Counted from the first letter of the stretch, positions 34,949-45,202 are shown. The stretch is 64,000 bases of DNA from Deferribacter abyssi (GCF_049472655.1 NZ_JAQNCS010000011.1:15762-79761); one strand, 5' to 3'. Notes: a model not told the origin generated them from the sequence alone. Numbers and translations: made by a program.

Positions 34949-37900
34949 CTAATCTATCTCTTCTGATGATAAAAACTCTTCTCTTTTTTCAAGAAAAGTT
35001 TTTTTCAAGTTCGCACCTTTAATTTTAGTTTTTCCAAAAACAGTTTTATAAAAGTTCAAAGAGTATAAATTTGAATCTCTAAGGTCCGTTTTTATTAACC
35101 TTGATTTTTTAAGTGAACCTAAAAAAAGGTTTACACCCCTCATATTTGCTTCTTCAAGATTGCATTTTAATAAACGACACTGTTTTAACGGGACAAGAAA
35201 AAAAATCGCTTTGTTTAAGTTGCATTTTTCAAATATCGAGTTTTCTATTTTGCTCCCTGTAAAATCAGAGTTTGACAGGTCTGACTCTCTAAAACAGGCC
35301 TGGAATATATTTGTATCCCTAAAATCAGCATTTTTAAAACAGCTATTTTTACCCATTCTTCCGTTATCTATAGTTGAATTTTTAAAGCTAATATTTCCCC
35401 CTTTTGTTTCAAAAAATAAAGTACTTTTTATATAAGATGATGAAAAATCAACATTCTTTAAATTACTTTTTTGGAATATGCATTTTTCTAATTTTGCATT
35501 TTTAAAAGTGCTATCTTCTATTTCTGTTCCATTTAAAATGCACATGTTTATATACGATTCCTCAAGGGTAACTTTTTTAAATAAACTTTTTGTCAATGTT
35601 GACATTTCTATTTTAGCGTTTTTCATATTTGCTGAATCAAAATTTGTTTTGTCTAAAGTACACATTTTTAAAAAAGCTCCTTCTAAATCTGCCCCTTTCA
35701 TAGAAGCTTCAGAAAGAATACCTTGATTGACAGTTATACTTTTCATAGAAGCACCTGAAAAATCAGCACCTTTTGCAATTATTTTTGACAAACTTGCACC
35801 ATCTAAAATAGCCCCTTTAAAATTTGTATTTATACAGACTGTATCTTTTAAGTTTACCCCTCTCAAGTCGAGCTCTGAAAGGTCAAGATTTGATAATATT
35901 TTTCCTTCTAAAGATTTATTTTTTTCATACAAATATACCACTTCTTCTCTTGTTAGTTTTTTAATTTTGTTAGAATCTATTCCTGCTTTTTCAAATTCTG
36001 CCTTTATATCATCAGGAATATCACCTGACTTAACTTTTTCTATTTTTTCTTTTGCTTGCTCAAGATGTTTTATCCCTTTCTCAATTCTCGCTTTACTTTC
36101 TTCAATTAATTTGAGCAAAGAGGATTTATCTTCATCTAAGGTAGCTTTTATATCCTCGGTTAATATTCCTTTATCTTTTAATTGCTGTTCTACTTTTTCT
36201 AAGCTTTTTATTATTCTTTCAGCATCCTTGTCAAAAGATGCTGAATTTGGTAAAGATGTTAATTTTGCATTAAAGTTTATTTCATTTAAAATATCTTCTG
36301 GAGGCAAGTCTGTATTGGCAATACTGTCTTTAACTTTCTTTTCTATTTCGCTTATTATTTCTTTTTTCATCGATTCTACATGAGATTTATAAGATGCTCT
36401 AATTTCTGATACTGTCTTTTGAACCATTTCTTTAATGTTCATTTTTGGAAAAACAAAGCCATTTTTCATATTTAAAAAGTCAAAATCTACTTTATTTTCT
36501 TCTGCAAAATCTTCAAGCATATTTTCCATTATCCATGCTCTTATATTAACTCCATTTTTATACATCTCGAACAGGTTATAACCTTTATCCATCACAAGTA
36601 TTTTACAATCAGGATATATGGAGAAAAAGGTTTCTTTTATCTCAGTATTAGCCTCCTTTTCTGTTAAAAGGATTAAAAAAGTATCTGTTTTTGAGATAGC
36701 ATCTTTTGCTTCTTCAGGCAAGTCATCTGAAGGTTTCTCTATTACCACAATGGAGCAACAATCCCCAATCTCCTGCTCCAAAAACCTTGCCTGAAACTCA
36801 TCATGAACTCTTATTGCTGGGGCACTCTCTTTTTTTTGATTACCGGGTATATCTAAAATAGTTGCTGCAGGGATAAATAGAGGCTTTTTATCTGATCCCT
36901 CTACCAAAATATCTTCACCAGATAATAAGTCTTCTTTTCTTATAAGTATTCTTGTAAGCATTTTCTCATTAAATCTTGGAAGAACTAATCCCTTTGGAAG
37001 AACTATCTCTTTATTTTCATCCTTTTCTATCCCCCATTCTTCACAAGGGTATTTTTCTTCTTCAAAGTTAAATCCAAACCAATGTGTGGAAATGGTATAT
37101 TTAGTAAAACCTATCTCTTCAAGTTTTTTAATTATTTCAGGATGATTCTCTAAATTTTTTCTACAACGGACAACAAACGAAAAGCCTTTATCATGCCAAG
37201 GATTAATAGATTCTTCCTGTAATATCTGGTCAAAATCAGATATCAAACCATTTATACTAACTCCTGCCTGTTCAAGCTGTTCTTTTGGTAAATTTTCTTT
37301 TAACTGTTTTATCACTTCTTCTTTAGTTATCTCTTTTTTATCAAGGGCATTTTGTACTTTTTGCATGGTGTTAGGAATCTGTTCTTTTATAAATGTTAAT
37401 TTTGTTCTGATTTTATCAAAAAATTCTTTTGTTGGAATTTTGGCAAAGTGTCCCCATTTTGCATGCATTTCCATACATTGTGCTTCTATAGTATCAATTG
37501 TAGCTAACTGATTATCAATCATAGTGTGAAATTTCTTCTCCATCTCCTTTGGAGAGCCAAGAGGCATTACAGGCGTTTTTCCCATAGCCTTTTTTCTTAT
37601 CACATCCATCTCTTTTGGTAAGTTTTTTACTCGTTTTAACAAATTTGCTATTTTTTTCTGGGCATTTTCTATTGGAGCCTTATCTATCTGCACTGCTCTG
37701 TCAAAAAACTTTTTTTGCTCTTCAAAATATTTTTCAATAGGTTCTAACTCTTTAGATGGGTCTTCCATTGCAAGAAATATCCTGTGTACATCATCAAGCT
37801 CTTCATCCTGTATCTCAGAAAGCCCCCTAAAAATTACAACACCTCTTAAAATTTCCGGAAACAACCATAGTGTATCTATTTTCAAATTAACCTCTTCAAA

Positions 37901-38749
37901 TATGAGATTTTCATCATCTTCTGAGCCTTTAATATCTTTCTTTTTAGTAACAAAAGCTCTTACTCTTATTTTTGGCAAGCGGGAATTTATAATCGGATAT
38001 TCTGGATGCATATTGTGAATTTCGATTTCTTCGTCACCTTTGAAATAATCAGGCAAAAATTGATCCTCTGAAGCCATATTAAAAAATTCATAATCCATAT
38101 CATCAGGGAAATAGGGCCATCTTTCCCTTAGCCATTTATCATCATATGTGCCACGCTTTTTTGCCCTCTGTGGCCACATCATATCAACTGGTCCAAAACA
38201 TGCTGGCTCTGGCCTATCAGATGGGGAAACAATAAGCTGATCAGGATATTCTATATTTGGCAGAGGGATAAGCTTTATTCCATCTCCAAACTCAACAGGA
38301 ATAATCCCTTTCCCAACAGGATTTTTCTCAAAGCCTTGTCCCCCAAAAGCGTTTTTCCATGAAATTTCCATTTTTACAAAAGATGAAGGTTCTGAAATAG
38401 TAGTACGTCCAAGTTTCTTTTCCCAAAATCTATTGCCAAAAACATACAATTTCTTCTCTATATTACCAACTTTAACCATAACTTCTGATACAGGTATCGG
38501 CTTCTTAGTTGGAGAATAACACTTTCCAACGACTAAAAACTCCCCTCTTGGCTTTGGAAAGCCCATATCAAGAATAGGAGTATCTCCTAAAAGAGGAGGG
38601 ACTTCTCCCCATAGTTTTTGCTCTCCCGGTAAATTCTCAGGTGATAGCAAATCAAAATATACCAAAACACCTAAAGATAAAAATATCTTATCTTTTATAC
38701 CAAAGGGTTTTATAAACAGAGAAAGTTCATTTTTTTTAAGAATTTTCAT
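34949..38749 (-). CDS. Giant DUF2169 adaptor fused to C-terminal pentapeptide repeats
   Basis: A 1266-residue protein. The N-terminal ~300 residues are a DUF2169 domain (FSLGVLVYFDL-like start, GDTPILDMGFPKPRGEFLVVG, ISEPSSFVKMEISWKNAFGG). This is a family linked to VgrG/PAAR effector loading in T6SS clusters. Residues ~310-480 are a charged coiled coil. A central region (~500-760) resembles no domain I know. Another coiled coil lies at ~770-940. Pentapeptide repeats fill ~945-1255 (LSNLDLSELDLRGVNLKDTV onward). It lies between the DUF3540 gene and vgrG. Fusing an adaptor to a pentapeptide helix suggests a self-loading cargo carrier. No catalytic motif is recognisable. Confidence 0.85.
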   Translation of the reverse strand: MKILKKNELSLFIKPFGIKDKIFLSLGVLVYFDLLSPENLPGEQKLWGEVPPLLGDTPILDMGFPKPRGEFLVVGKCYSPTKKPIPVSEVMVKVGNIEKKLYVFGNRFWEKKLGRTTISEPSSFVKMEISWKNAFGGQGFEKNPVGKGIIPVEFGDGIKLIPLPNIEYPDQLIVSPSDRPEPACFGPVDMMWPQRAKKRGTYDDKWLRERWPYFPDDMDYEFFNMASEDQFLPDYFKGDEEIEIHNMHPEYPIINSRLPKIRVRAFVTKKKDIKGSEDDENLIFEEVNLKIDTLWLFPEILRGVVIFRGLSEIQDEELDDVHRIFLAMEDPSKELEPIEKYFEEQKKFFDRAVQIDKAPIENAQKKIANLLKRVKNLPKEMDVIRKKAMGKTPVMPLGSPKEMEKKFHTMIDNQLATIDTIEAQCMEMHAKWGHFAKIPTKEFFDKIRTKLTFIKEQIPNTMQKVQNALDKKEITKEEVIKQLKENLPKEQLEQAGVSINGLISDFDQILQEESINPWHDKGFSFVVRCRKNLENHPEIIKKLEEIGFTKYTISTHWFGFNFEEEKYPCEEWGIEKDENKEIVLPKGLVLPRFNEKMLTRILIRKEDLLSGEDILVEGSDKKPLFIPAATILDIPGNQKKESAPAIRVHDEFQARFLEQEIGDCCSIVVIEKPSDDLPEEAKDAISKTDTFLILLTEKEANTEIKETFFSIYPDCKILVMDKGYNLFEMYKNGVNIRAWIMENMLEDFAEENKVDFDFLNMKNGFVFPKMNIKEMVQKTVSEIRASYKSHVESMKKEIISEIEKKVKDSIANTDLPPEDILNEINFNAKLTSLPNSASFDKDAERIIKSLEKVEQQLKDKGILTEDIKATLDEDKSSLLKLIEESKARIEKGIKHLEQAKEKIEKVKSGDIPDDIKAEFEKAGIDSNKIKKLTREEVVYLYEKNKSLEGKILSNLDLSELDLRGVNLKDTVCINTNFKGAILDGASLSKIIAKGADFSGASMKSITVNQGILSEASMKGADLEGAFLKMCTLDKTNFDSANMKNAKIEMSTLTKSLFKKVTLEESYINMCILNGTEIEDSTFKNAKLEKCIFQKSNLKNVDFSSSYIKSTLFFETKGGNISFKNSTIDNGRMGKNSCFKNADFRDTNIFQACFRESDLSNSDFTGSKIENSIFEKCNLNKAIFFLVPLKQCRLLKCNLEEANMRGVNLFLGSLKKSRLIKTDLRDSNLYSLNFYKTVFGKTKIKGANLKKTFLEKREEFLSSEEID

Positions 38750-38755
38750 ATAAGA

Positions 38756-39412
38756 TTATCCCAAATGAACTTCTTCTCCATTTATGGTTAAAACCTCTTC
38801 AGCTTGATGTACTGCATTCTTTGACTGAACTGTCAATGTTTCTTCTACTAAGTATCTGCTTGAGCCAGCTTGGATTTCATGATGTTCTTTGACGAAATTA
38901 AAGCAGTTTTGTAACTTTTGTGTTAATCTACCTATTATTTGCTCAGCTGAAGCACATACCATTTTTATTGTCTTTATTTGTCCGTAAAAAATTTTTCCCA
39001 CAAAAGAAAGCCTATTAACTATTATCTTACTACTTTGAGCATTCATCTCCACACTATTACTTGTGAAAGTTAAATTTTCATAAGTCGATATTTCGATACC
39101 TGTTTGAGCTTTTATATTCACATTCCCTTCTTTGCTTATTATATTTATATCTCCGGACAAAATTATATCATTCTTCTTTTTATCGCTTTCTCGCTGCAGT
39201 ATTGATAAAATAAAAGTATTACCATCATCATTAATGGAAATTAGTACATTGTCACCTATTTCCGGCTCAATAATACAGCTGACAGCTTTCTCGGCGAAAA
39301 ATTCCCCGTTAGATGTCGTTATGAGAAAGCGATTATTATCTCCTTTTAAAACAACTTTTCCATACTCTAACCATGTGGAAGAAGTTTGAAACTCTTTTGT
39401 CAAACATTTCAT
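38756..39412 (-). CDS. DUF3540 T6SS-associated protein
   Basis: A 218-residue protein. It begins with a small beta-barrel-like domain (FLITTSNGEFFAEKAVSCI, EIGDNVLISINDDGNTFIL) and continues into a repetitive beta segment (DIILSGDINIISKEGNVNIKA) like the needle of VgrG. It ends with a helical part and ENVLTINGEEVHLG-like residues. This is the DUF3540 pattern, found in T6SS clusters that also encode DUF2169 and DUF4150 proteins. It may be a VgrG-like helper for the spike complex; its exact role is not established. It sits between the ClpV gene and the DUF2169 gene. Confidence 0.8.
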   Translation of the reverse strand: MKCLTKEFQTSSTWLEYGKVVLKGDNNRFLITTSNGEFFAEKAVSCIIEPEIGDNVLISINDDGNTFILSILQRESDKKKNDIILSGDINIISKEGNVNIKAQTGIEISTYENLTFTSNSVEMNAQSSKIIVNRLSFVGKIFYGQIKTIKMVCASAEQIIGRLTQKLQNCFNFVKEHHEIQAGSSRYLVEETLTVQSKNAVHQAEEVLTINGEEVHLG

Positions 39413-39427
39413 AGTATCACCTGCCTT

Positions 39428-42046
39428 TTATTTAAACTCTATAAAAAACTCTTTTGCTTTATTCACTTTTAAATGAACCTCTGACGGCATATCAGCTGTA
39501 GTCATATAGGTTAAAATACTTTTTGATAATTTCGGTAACACATTAATATTTAAAATATATTCAATGTTCCTTGCACCTGTTTCCACCTCTTTACATCTTT
39601 CGGTTATTAGTTCTACGACATCTTCTTCAAATTTTAGTTTTATTTTATTGTTTTCCTCTAAAGTTTGTTTTAACTTATTTAACTTGAGCTCAACAATTCG
39701 TTTTAACGCATCCTTTTTCAAACTGTAATAAGGGACAATTGTCATACGGGCAAGTAAAGCAGGTTTGAAATGTTTTGAGAGTATGGGCCTAATATGGTTA
39801 ATCACAGTATCAGGTTCTGGTGGATTATTTTCAGATAAAGTAATTTTTTGTATAATATCTGATGCAAGATTACTCGTCAGTAATAATATCGTATTTTTAA
39901 AACTTATCTCTTTACCCTCGCCATCTGTCAATATACCTTTATCAAACACCTGATAAAAAAGGTTCATTACATCTATATGAGCTTTTTCAACTTCATCCAA
40001 TAAAACCACCGAATAAGGCTTATGTCTCACAGCTTCTGTCAACATTCCACCTTCCCCGTATCCAACATATCCTGGAGGAGAGCCTATTAATCTGCTTACC
40101 GTATGACTTTCCTGAAATTCGCTCATATTGATTGTAATTACCTGCTGTCTGCTTCCAAAAAGGATTTCAGCAAGTGCAAGGCCTGTTTCTGTTTTCCCCA
40201 CTCCGCTTGGACCTACCAATAGAAAAACTCCGATGGGGCTATCAGGGGAAGATATTCCAGCTTTTGCAGACTTTATCACTTCTGAAATAATATTAAGTGC
40301 ATGGTCCTGACCTTTTATGTACTCTTTCAATCTATCTTGAAGGTTAATAATCGTTTCAGCCTCATCCCTTAACATTCTTCCAAGAGGAATTCCTGTCCAA
40401 TGTGATACCACTTCCGCTACTACCTCTGGCGTAACTTCAATATGAATCATAGGCTTACTGTTTTGAATCTTGTTAAGTTCTTTTAGAGCTCTGTTTAACT
40501 TCGTTTTAATTTTCCCTTTTTCTCCTTTATCTTGCTCATCAAGCTCCTTTCTTAAACTCAATACTGTCTGAACAAGCTTTTTTTCTTTTTCCCAATGATT
40601 TTTTAACTTTGTTTCCTCTTTCTTAAGTTTTTTTATCTCACTGATAATATGCCTGTATTCCTCTTTATCTATTTTGTTGCCGGACTCTTTGTCTCTTTCA
40701 AGAGCCCTTTTTTTTCTCTCAAGAGCCTGTATTTTCCTCTCAGTATCTTCCAAATCCGATGGTTTTGCGGTTTGACTTATTTTTACTCTCGCACAACTTG
40801 TATCAAGCAGGTCTATCGCCTTATCTGGCAAAAATCTACCTGTGATGTACTTATTTGAAAGCTCTGCAGCTGTATTTATTGCACCATCCCTTATAATAAC
40901 TCCATGCCATCTTTCATAATGCTCTTTAAGCCCTCTAAGAATTAACTTGGTGTTTTCTACATCTGGCTCATCTAATTTTACTAACTGAAACCTTCTTGCA
41001 AGAGCAGGGTCTTTTTCAAAATATTTCTTATATTCGCTCCACGTTGTAGCTGCTATCGTTCGCAATTCTCCTCTTGCAAGAGCAGGTTTTAATAAATTAG
41101 CGGCATCGCTTCCGCCAACATTTCCGCCAGCTCCAATCAATGTATGGGCTTCGTCAATAAACATTATTATTGGCTTTTCAGAAGTTTTTACCTCTTCAAT
41201 AACCCCTTTTAATCTATTTTCAAACTCACCCTTCATACTTGCACCAGCTTCCAACAACCCTATATCAAGCCCTAACAGCGTAACATCTTTTAGAAAATCG
41301 GGCACATCCCCCTCAACTATACGAAGTGCAAGCCCTTCTACAACTGCAGTCTTTCCTACACCAGGTTCACCCACGCATATCGGATTATTCTTCCTTCTTC
41401 GCGAAAGAATATCGATAATCTGTCTTATCTCCTTATCTCTTCCAAAAACGGGGTCTATCTCACCTCTTTTAGCTTTTTCGGTAAAATTAATACAAAACCT
41501 ACTCAAAAATTCCCCACTTGCAACCTTGTCTGAAACACTATCACTGACATCTCTATCAGAAACGGTGGTAGTCTCTTTAGAGCTTTTTGTGAATTTTAAA
41601 AAATTATTTAACAATGTATCACGGTTTATCTTCTTTAAAATATCACCATACCTACCAGTAAGATAAAAGTTTGGTCTTGATAACAAAGCAATCATTATTG
41701 CGCCTGATCGTATCTTTTTTTCACCTAAATCGATAGACGATATAAGCCACGAGTCCTGAAAAAGCTCTATAAGCATAGGAGAAAACACAGGTTTTCCGGT
41801 ATTACCTGTCTTAAACCCTTCTAATACTTCTTCTGAAAATTTCTTAAACCTTGATGAGTCTATACCAAAAGATTGAAATATATAGCTCCAATCTGATTGA
41901 GAATCTTCAATAATTTTGGCAATAAAATGTTCTATGCAAATCTCATAATGCCCTCTATTCATACAGTAACCGGCAGATGCCTGCAAGATATTGGTACAAA
42001 AATCATTTAAGCGAAGTATTAAACCTTTGAGATCAACATTAACCAT
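39428..42046 (-). CDS. tssH: T6SS ATPase ClpV (TssH)
   Basis: An 872-residue AAA+ unfoldase that strips and recycles the contracted TssB/TssC sheath. The N-domain (1-150) is followed by two ATPase modules. The first has Walker A GEPGVGKTAVVEG (about 224-236) and Walker B IMFIDEAHTLIGAGG. The second has GPSGVGKTETGLA (about 612-624), Walker B VVLLDEVEKAH and a typical C-terminal D2 helix. A coiled-coil insertion (about 425-545) is rich in K/E. It follows tssG by 25 bases. Length and both nucleotide sites are complete. Confidence 0.96.
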   Translation of the reverse strand: MVNVDLKGLILRLNDFCTNILQASAGYCMNRGHYEICIEHFIAKIIEDSQSDWSYIFQSFGIDSSRFKKFSEEVLEGFKTGNTGKPVFSPMLIELFQDSWLISSIDLGEKKIRSGAIMIALLSRPNFYLTGRYGDILKKINRDTLLNNFLKFTKSSKETTTVSDRDVSDSVSDKVASGEFLSRFCINFTEKAKRGEIDPVFGRDKEIRQIIDILSRRRKNNPICVGEPGVGKTAVVEGLALRIVEGDVPDFLKDVTLLGLDIGLLEAGASMKGEFENRLKGVIEEVKTSEKPIIMFIDEAHTLIGAGGNVGGSDAANLLKPALARGELRTIAATTWSEYKKYFEKDPALARRFQLVKLDEPDVENTKLILRGLKEHYERWHGVIIRDGAINTAAELSNKYITGRFLPDKAIDLLDTSCARVKISQTAKPSDLEDTERKIQALERKKRALERDKESGNKIDKEEYRHIISEIKKLKKEETKLKNHWEKEKKLVQTVLSLRKELDEQDKGEKGKIKTKLNRALKELNKIQNSKPMIHIEVTPEVVAEVVSHWTGIPLGRMLRDEAETIINLQDRLKEYIKGQDHALNIISEVIKSAKAGISSPDSPIGVFLLVGPSGVGKTETGLALAEILFGSRQQVITINMSEFQESHTVSRLIGSPPGYVGYGEGGMLTEAVRHKPYSVVLLDEVEKAHIDVMNLFYQVFDKGILTDGEGKEISFKNTILLLTSNLASDIIQKITLSENNPPEPDTVINHIRPILSKHFKPALLARMTIVPYYSLKKDALKRIVELKLNKLKQTLEENNKIKLKFEEDVVELITERCKEVETGARNIEYILNINVLPKLSKSILTYMTTADMPSEVHLKVNKAKEFFIEFK

Positions 42047-42071
42047 TCTATACTCTCCAATATTATATAGT

Positions 42072-43076
42072 TTAACAAGAAATTAAAACATACTGCTTAC
42101 TTTGTAATTTCTCGGAAAATAACCAGGTATTCCATCCCAACCTGTTCCAGTTTGTCTCACCCAAACGTGTTGTTTGAAGCATTTTTGGATTCACTAAAAG
42201 TTTTACATCCCATTGGTAATGCGTTGTAAGAAAAAACTTTATCAACTCTTTCATTTTTAAAAAGCGATTTCCATCTGGAAAAAGGGAAAAGAGCTCTGCT
42301 TCTTCATCCACTTCTATAACTATACGAAATTTTCCCATCTTATCTCTAATATTCATCCCAATAACGCAATTTTCGCTTAATCTATTATTAAGTTTTCCAA
42401 GATAACACCGCTGTTCTTCATCTATCGTAAGAGTTTGCTCTACACACTGAATAATATCCACAGATTTAAGCTGAAGAGCATCTTTTAAGATTAATCTAAG
42501 AGATTCAGCCGAACGTGGAAACTGCGTTATAAGTGACGTATAACGTAAAAGAAGATTAGCATGTTTCAAATTTTCTCTAACATTTTCATCTTTAAGCCCA
42601 ATGAGAGCAAACAGCCTTTGAATAGTTTCAACATCTTTCTCTTCAACAACTTTGTATGGAATCTGATACTTGGCCCATATCTGAAAAAGAATAGGATACA
42701 AAGGAGCATTTATTATATCTAAGAAATCTCTCATTATAGATTTATCTTCTCTTTGCTCATCTAAAAGATCTTCGGTGTAAAAATCAGGCAATGGTGATGA
42801 AGAACCGTAAATACCCAAAAAAGTTGCCGTGATAAGAAATTTGCTATGTTCATCATCTATTTTTTCTATTTCAGCAATGTCAGTGCCTGGAAAATCAAGA
42901 GATAATTTAGGACGCACTCTAACTTTATTTTCTAACTCTTTAACTTCTTCTTCTAAAAGCCCCTCGCGCACCACTATTTTCAATAATCTAATAACCTGAA
43001 TAAAAGAAAATTTGGTAGCATTTTCTAAAATGTAATTTACTAAATCAGCGATTTTTTCCCTATTTTCTCTTTCCAC
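42072..43076 (-). CDS. tssG: T6SS baseplate protein TssG
   Basis: A 334-residue baseplate wedge protein (ImpH/VasB family). SFIQVIRLLKIV, VRVRPKLSLDFPGTDIAEIE-type segment and TATFLGIYGSSSPLPDFYTE are family hallmarks, and TRLGETNWNRLGWNTWLF ends the domain. With TssE, TssF and TssK it builds the wedge that docks the tail tube to the membrane complex. Its start overlaps tssF by 37 bases, so the two are coupled. No ribosome-binding site could be placed inside the tssF end with certainty. Confidence 0.94.
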   Translation of the reverse strand: MERENREKIADLVNYILENATKFSFIQVIRLLKIVVREGLLEEEVKELENKVRVRPKLSLDFPGTDIAEIEKIDDEHSKFLITATFLGIYGSSSPLPDFYTEDLLDEQREDKSIMRDFLDIINAPLYPILFQIWAKYQIPYKVVEEKDVETIQRLFALIGLKDENVRENLKHANLLLRYTSLITQFPRSAESLRLILKDALQLKSVDIIQCVEQTLTIDEEQRCYLGKLNNRLSENCVIGMNIRDKMGKFRIVIEVDEEAELFSLFPDGNRFLKMKELIKFFLTTHYQWDVKLLVNPKMLQTTRLGETNWNRLGWNTWLFSEKLQSKQYVLISC

Positions 43077-44764
43077 CGAATGGTATCTCCCGTTATTACA
43101 TCTCTAATTTTTAAGGAAGTAAAGGAATTCAATTGACTATACTGATTAAAAAATTCACTTAATACACTTCCAAAAAGATATAAATCACCAAATGATGCGA
43201 AACTGTCTTTCCTGACAGTAAGTTCAATTTCCGTGCCCATGAGCATAAAGCCATGAACCAATCTGTTAGCAGGTTTTATTTCTATAGATTCAATCCCTTC
43301 TATTTTTTTCAAATTTGCAGATACCTTAATTTTATCCTTGCTGTCAGGAAAAGCATAAAAAGTTAGAAGTTTTTTAACCCCTTCTACATTAGCAAAAGAG
43401 GATAAATTCAAAGAAAGATGAGATAAAAAGTCCCACAATTTGTTTTTTTGTAATAAAGGTTCTATTGGTGAGGTTACAGGTATTATGTTACGAAAGGTAA
43501 CTAATTCTGGACACGAAATGGTTGGTTTACAAATATCTCCTAATCTTAATTTTTCCGGAACCTCACCATTTGTACACAAAAGTTTTACTGTGAGTGTCTG
43601 TTTAGATAGTTTAGACTCGTCAGAATACAAAATCCTGATGTACGTTTTCGGCTTTCCCGTAGTAGGAGAAATTGTGTAAATGGTGTGATATACTCCTTTC
43701 TGTTCATTTATATCAGAAAATGCATTAAACGGTTCATATTTTATCTCTTCCAAACTCCCCTCAACATAACCAGTTACCTCTGTAACTTCATAAACCTGTG
43801 TGTATTCTAAATCTTCTGTTGCTGGCCTTATCAAAATCTTATCTTTAGTATGGTCAAAAGATACAGGTTCAGCTTCCATCGGGAAAATATTTATCACAGG
43901 AGTTGCATAAAGTATAAAATTTTCTTCTGAAACCTTTGGAAATGTTGATGATATATTTTCAAACTCAAATATTATCTCAAAACTTGTACCATTCCCTCTA
44001 TTTTTCCATTTTTTCCAGCCATTAATCTCCCAAAAAAGGAATTTATGTGGTAGTATAAAGTATTCTTCAAGCATTCTAAAGCCTGAAAATACATGTTCAG
44101 GAAAAGGGATAAGAGCGTTTTCCAAGGAGAAACCGGAAGGTAATAAATCTCTTTTATCAAGAACACACATTTCTCCATTCTGAGTAGGTTTTATAATAAT
44201 TCTACTAAGTTTTGTATCCAAGAGCATAAAAAGCTCTGATGAAACAGCAAAACTTCCTCCTAAAAAAAATTGCAACTTTTCGATATCAAGTTGAGATAGG
44301 GGAATCTTACTGTTTAATTTCAATACTATTTTTACCTTTTGACCAACCTCTTTTACTGTTTTTACAGATTCAATTTTTAGAGGATGAACTTCCAAATCGA
44401 AACAGGTCTTGAACATACAGGTGGTTTCACCTACAGGATTTGAAGCAAGTAATACATCTTTTTTTATTATCAATTTCTCTTGAAGAACCACTTTTGGAGT
44501 AAAGCTTACAATTGATGCTGATGGTATTGGACGTAACGTGTGAGGAAAAATAATTTCTGCTAAATTATGAATTAATTCTGGCAAATCATCATCTATTTTT
44601 TTTCTCAAAAGAGCAGTTAAAAATGCAACACCTTCGAGCAACCTTTCCACATCAGGATCAGAAGTTTCAGCACTCAAAAGGGGTGCTGCAGAAGGGTGTT
44701 TTTTGGAAAATTCTTTGGCAAATTCTCTTAAGTTACTTAATTCTTGTTGATAATATTTTAACAT
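43040..44764 (-). CDS. tssF: T6SS baseplate protein TssF
   Basis: A 574-residue baseplate wedge protein (ImpG/VasA family). It begins LKYYQQELSNLREFAKEFSK, then HPSAAPLLSAETSDPDVERLLEGVAFL-type text, which is diagnostic. NLAEIIFPHTLRPIPSASIV follows. The C-terminal part includes LNLSSFANVEGVKKLL and VHGFMLMGTEIELTV. Two TssF and one TssG normally form the wedge core. It starts 6 bases after the tssE stop. Confidence 0.95.
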   Translation of the reverse strand: MLKYYQQELSNLREFAKEFSKKHPSAAPLLSAETSDPDVERLLEGVAFLTALLRKKIDDDLPELIHNLAEIIFPHTLRPIPSASIVSFTPKVVLQEKLIIKKDVLLASNPVGETTCMFKTCFDLEVHPLKIESVKTVKEVGQKVKIVLKLNSKIPLSQLDIEKLQFFLGGSFAVSSELFMLLDTKLSRIIIKPTQNGEMCVLDKRDLLPSGFSLENALIPFPEHVFSGFRMLEEYFILPHKFLFWEINGWKKWKNRGNGTSFEIIFEFENISSTFPKVSEENFILYATPVINIFPMEAEPVSFDHTKDKILIRPATEDLEYTQVYEVTEVTGYVEGSLEEIKYEPFNAFSDINEQKGVYHTIYTISPTTGKPKTYIRILYSDESKLSKQTLTVKLLCTNGEVPEKLRLGDICKPTISCPELVTFRNIIPVTSPIEPLLQKNKLWDFLSHLSLNLSSFANVEGVKKLLTFYAFPDSKDKIKVSANLKKIEGIESIEIKPANRLVHGFMLMGTEIELTVRKDSFASFGDLYLFGSVLSEFFNQYSQLNSFTSLKIRDVITGDTIRWKEKIGKKSLI

Positions 44765-44769
44765 ATTAA

Positions 44770-45189
44770 TTACCGGGATACCACTATTTTACCATTAGGA
44801 TCCATCCATGTTTCGAATGTAACAGGTAATTTATTTTTAAAAATGAGCTCTCCTTCTATTTTAAATTTGAGCACCAACTCTTTCTCCTCGCTTTCCAAAA
44901 AGACAACTTTCACATTCCCAAGTCTTGGCTCGTATCTTTCGATAAACTCCTTTATTTCCTCTGCCATAGTTTTTCCCATTTCACTTAAACTATCAAAAGG
45001 GGAGTTGGTAAAATCAGGAACTCCATACTCTTTATCGATAATAACACTTCCCTTTCTGACATTTAACATCCTTTGTAAATGAGAACTTATTGAAGAGATT
45101 GCTCGAGAGATATCGTTATTGGGGCTGGTTTGGGGAAGATTTTTTTCTTCTAAATTTTTAATTCTCTCGAGCAATCTCATCTCGTACAT
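44770..45189 (-). CDS. tssE: T6SS baseplate protein TssE (gp25-like)
   Basis: A 139-residue protein homologous to phage T4 gp25. RAISSISSHLQRMLNVRKGS and VDKEYGVPDF-like IIDKEYGVPDFTNSPFDS are typical. IKEFIERYEPRLGNVKVVF carries the conserved EPR motif that nucleates sheath assembly. It lies 13 bases after hcp and 5 bases before tssF. Confidence 0.94.
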   Translation of the reverse strand: MYEMRLLERIKNLEEKNLPQTSPNNDISRAISSISSHLQRMLNVRKGSVIIDKEYGVPDFTNSPFDSLSEMGKTMAEEIKEFIERYEPRLGNVKVVFLESEEKELVLKFKIEGELIFKNKLPVTFETWMDPNGKIVVSR

Positions 45190-45202
45190 ATTTATTTACC
45201 GC

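Noticed and set aside
35727..36383. A 218-residue plus-strand frame inside the DUF2169 gene.
   Set aside because: It lies wholly within a well-supported minus-strand gene, has the low-complexity hydrophobic composition of antisense A+T-rich code, and lacks a ribosome-binding site.
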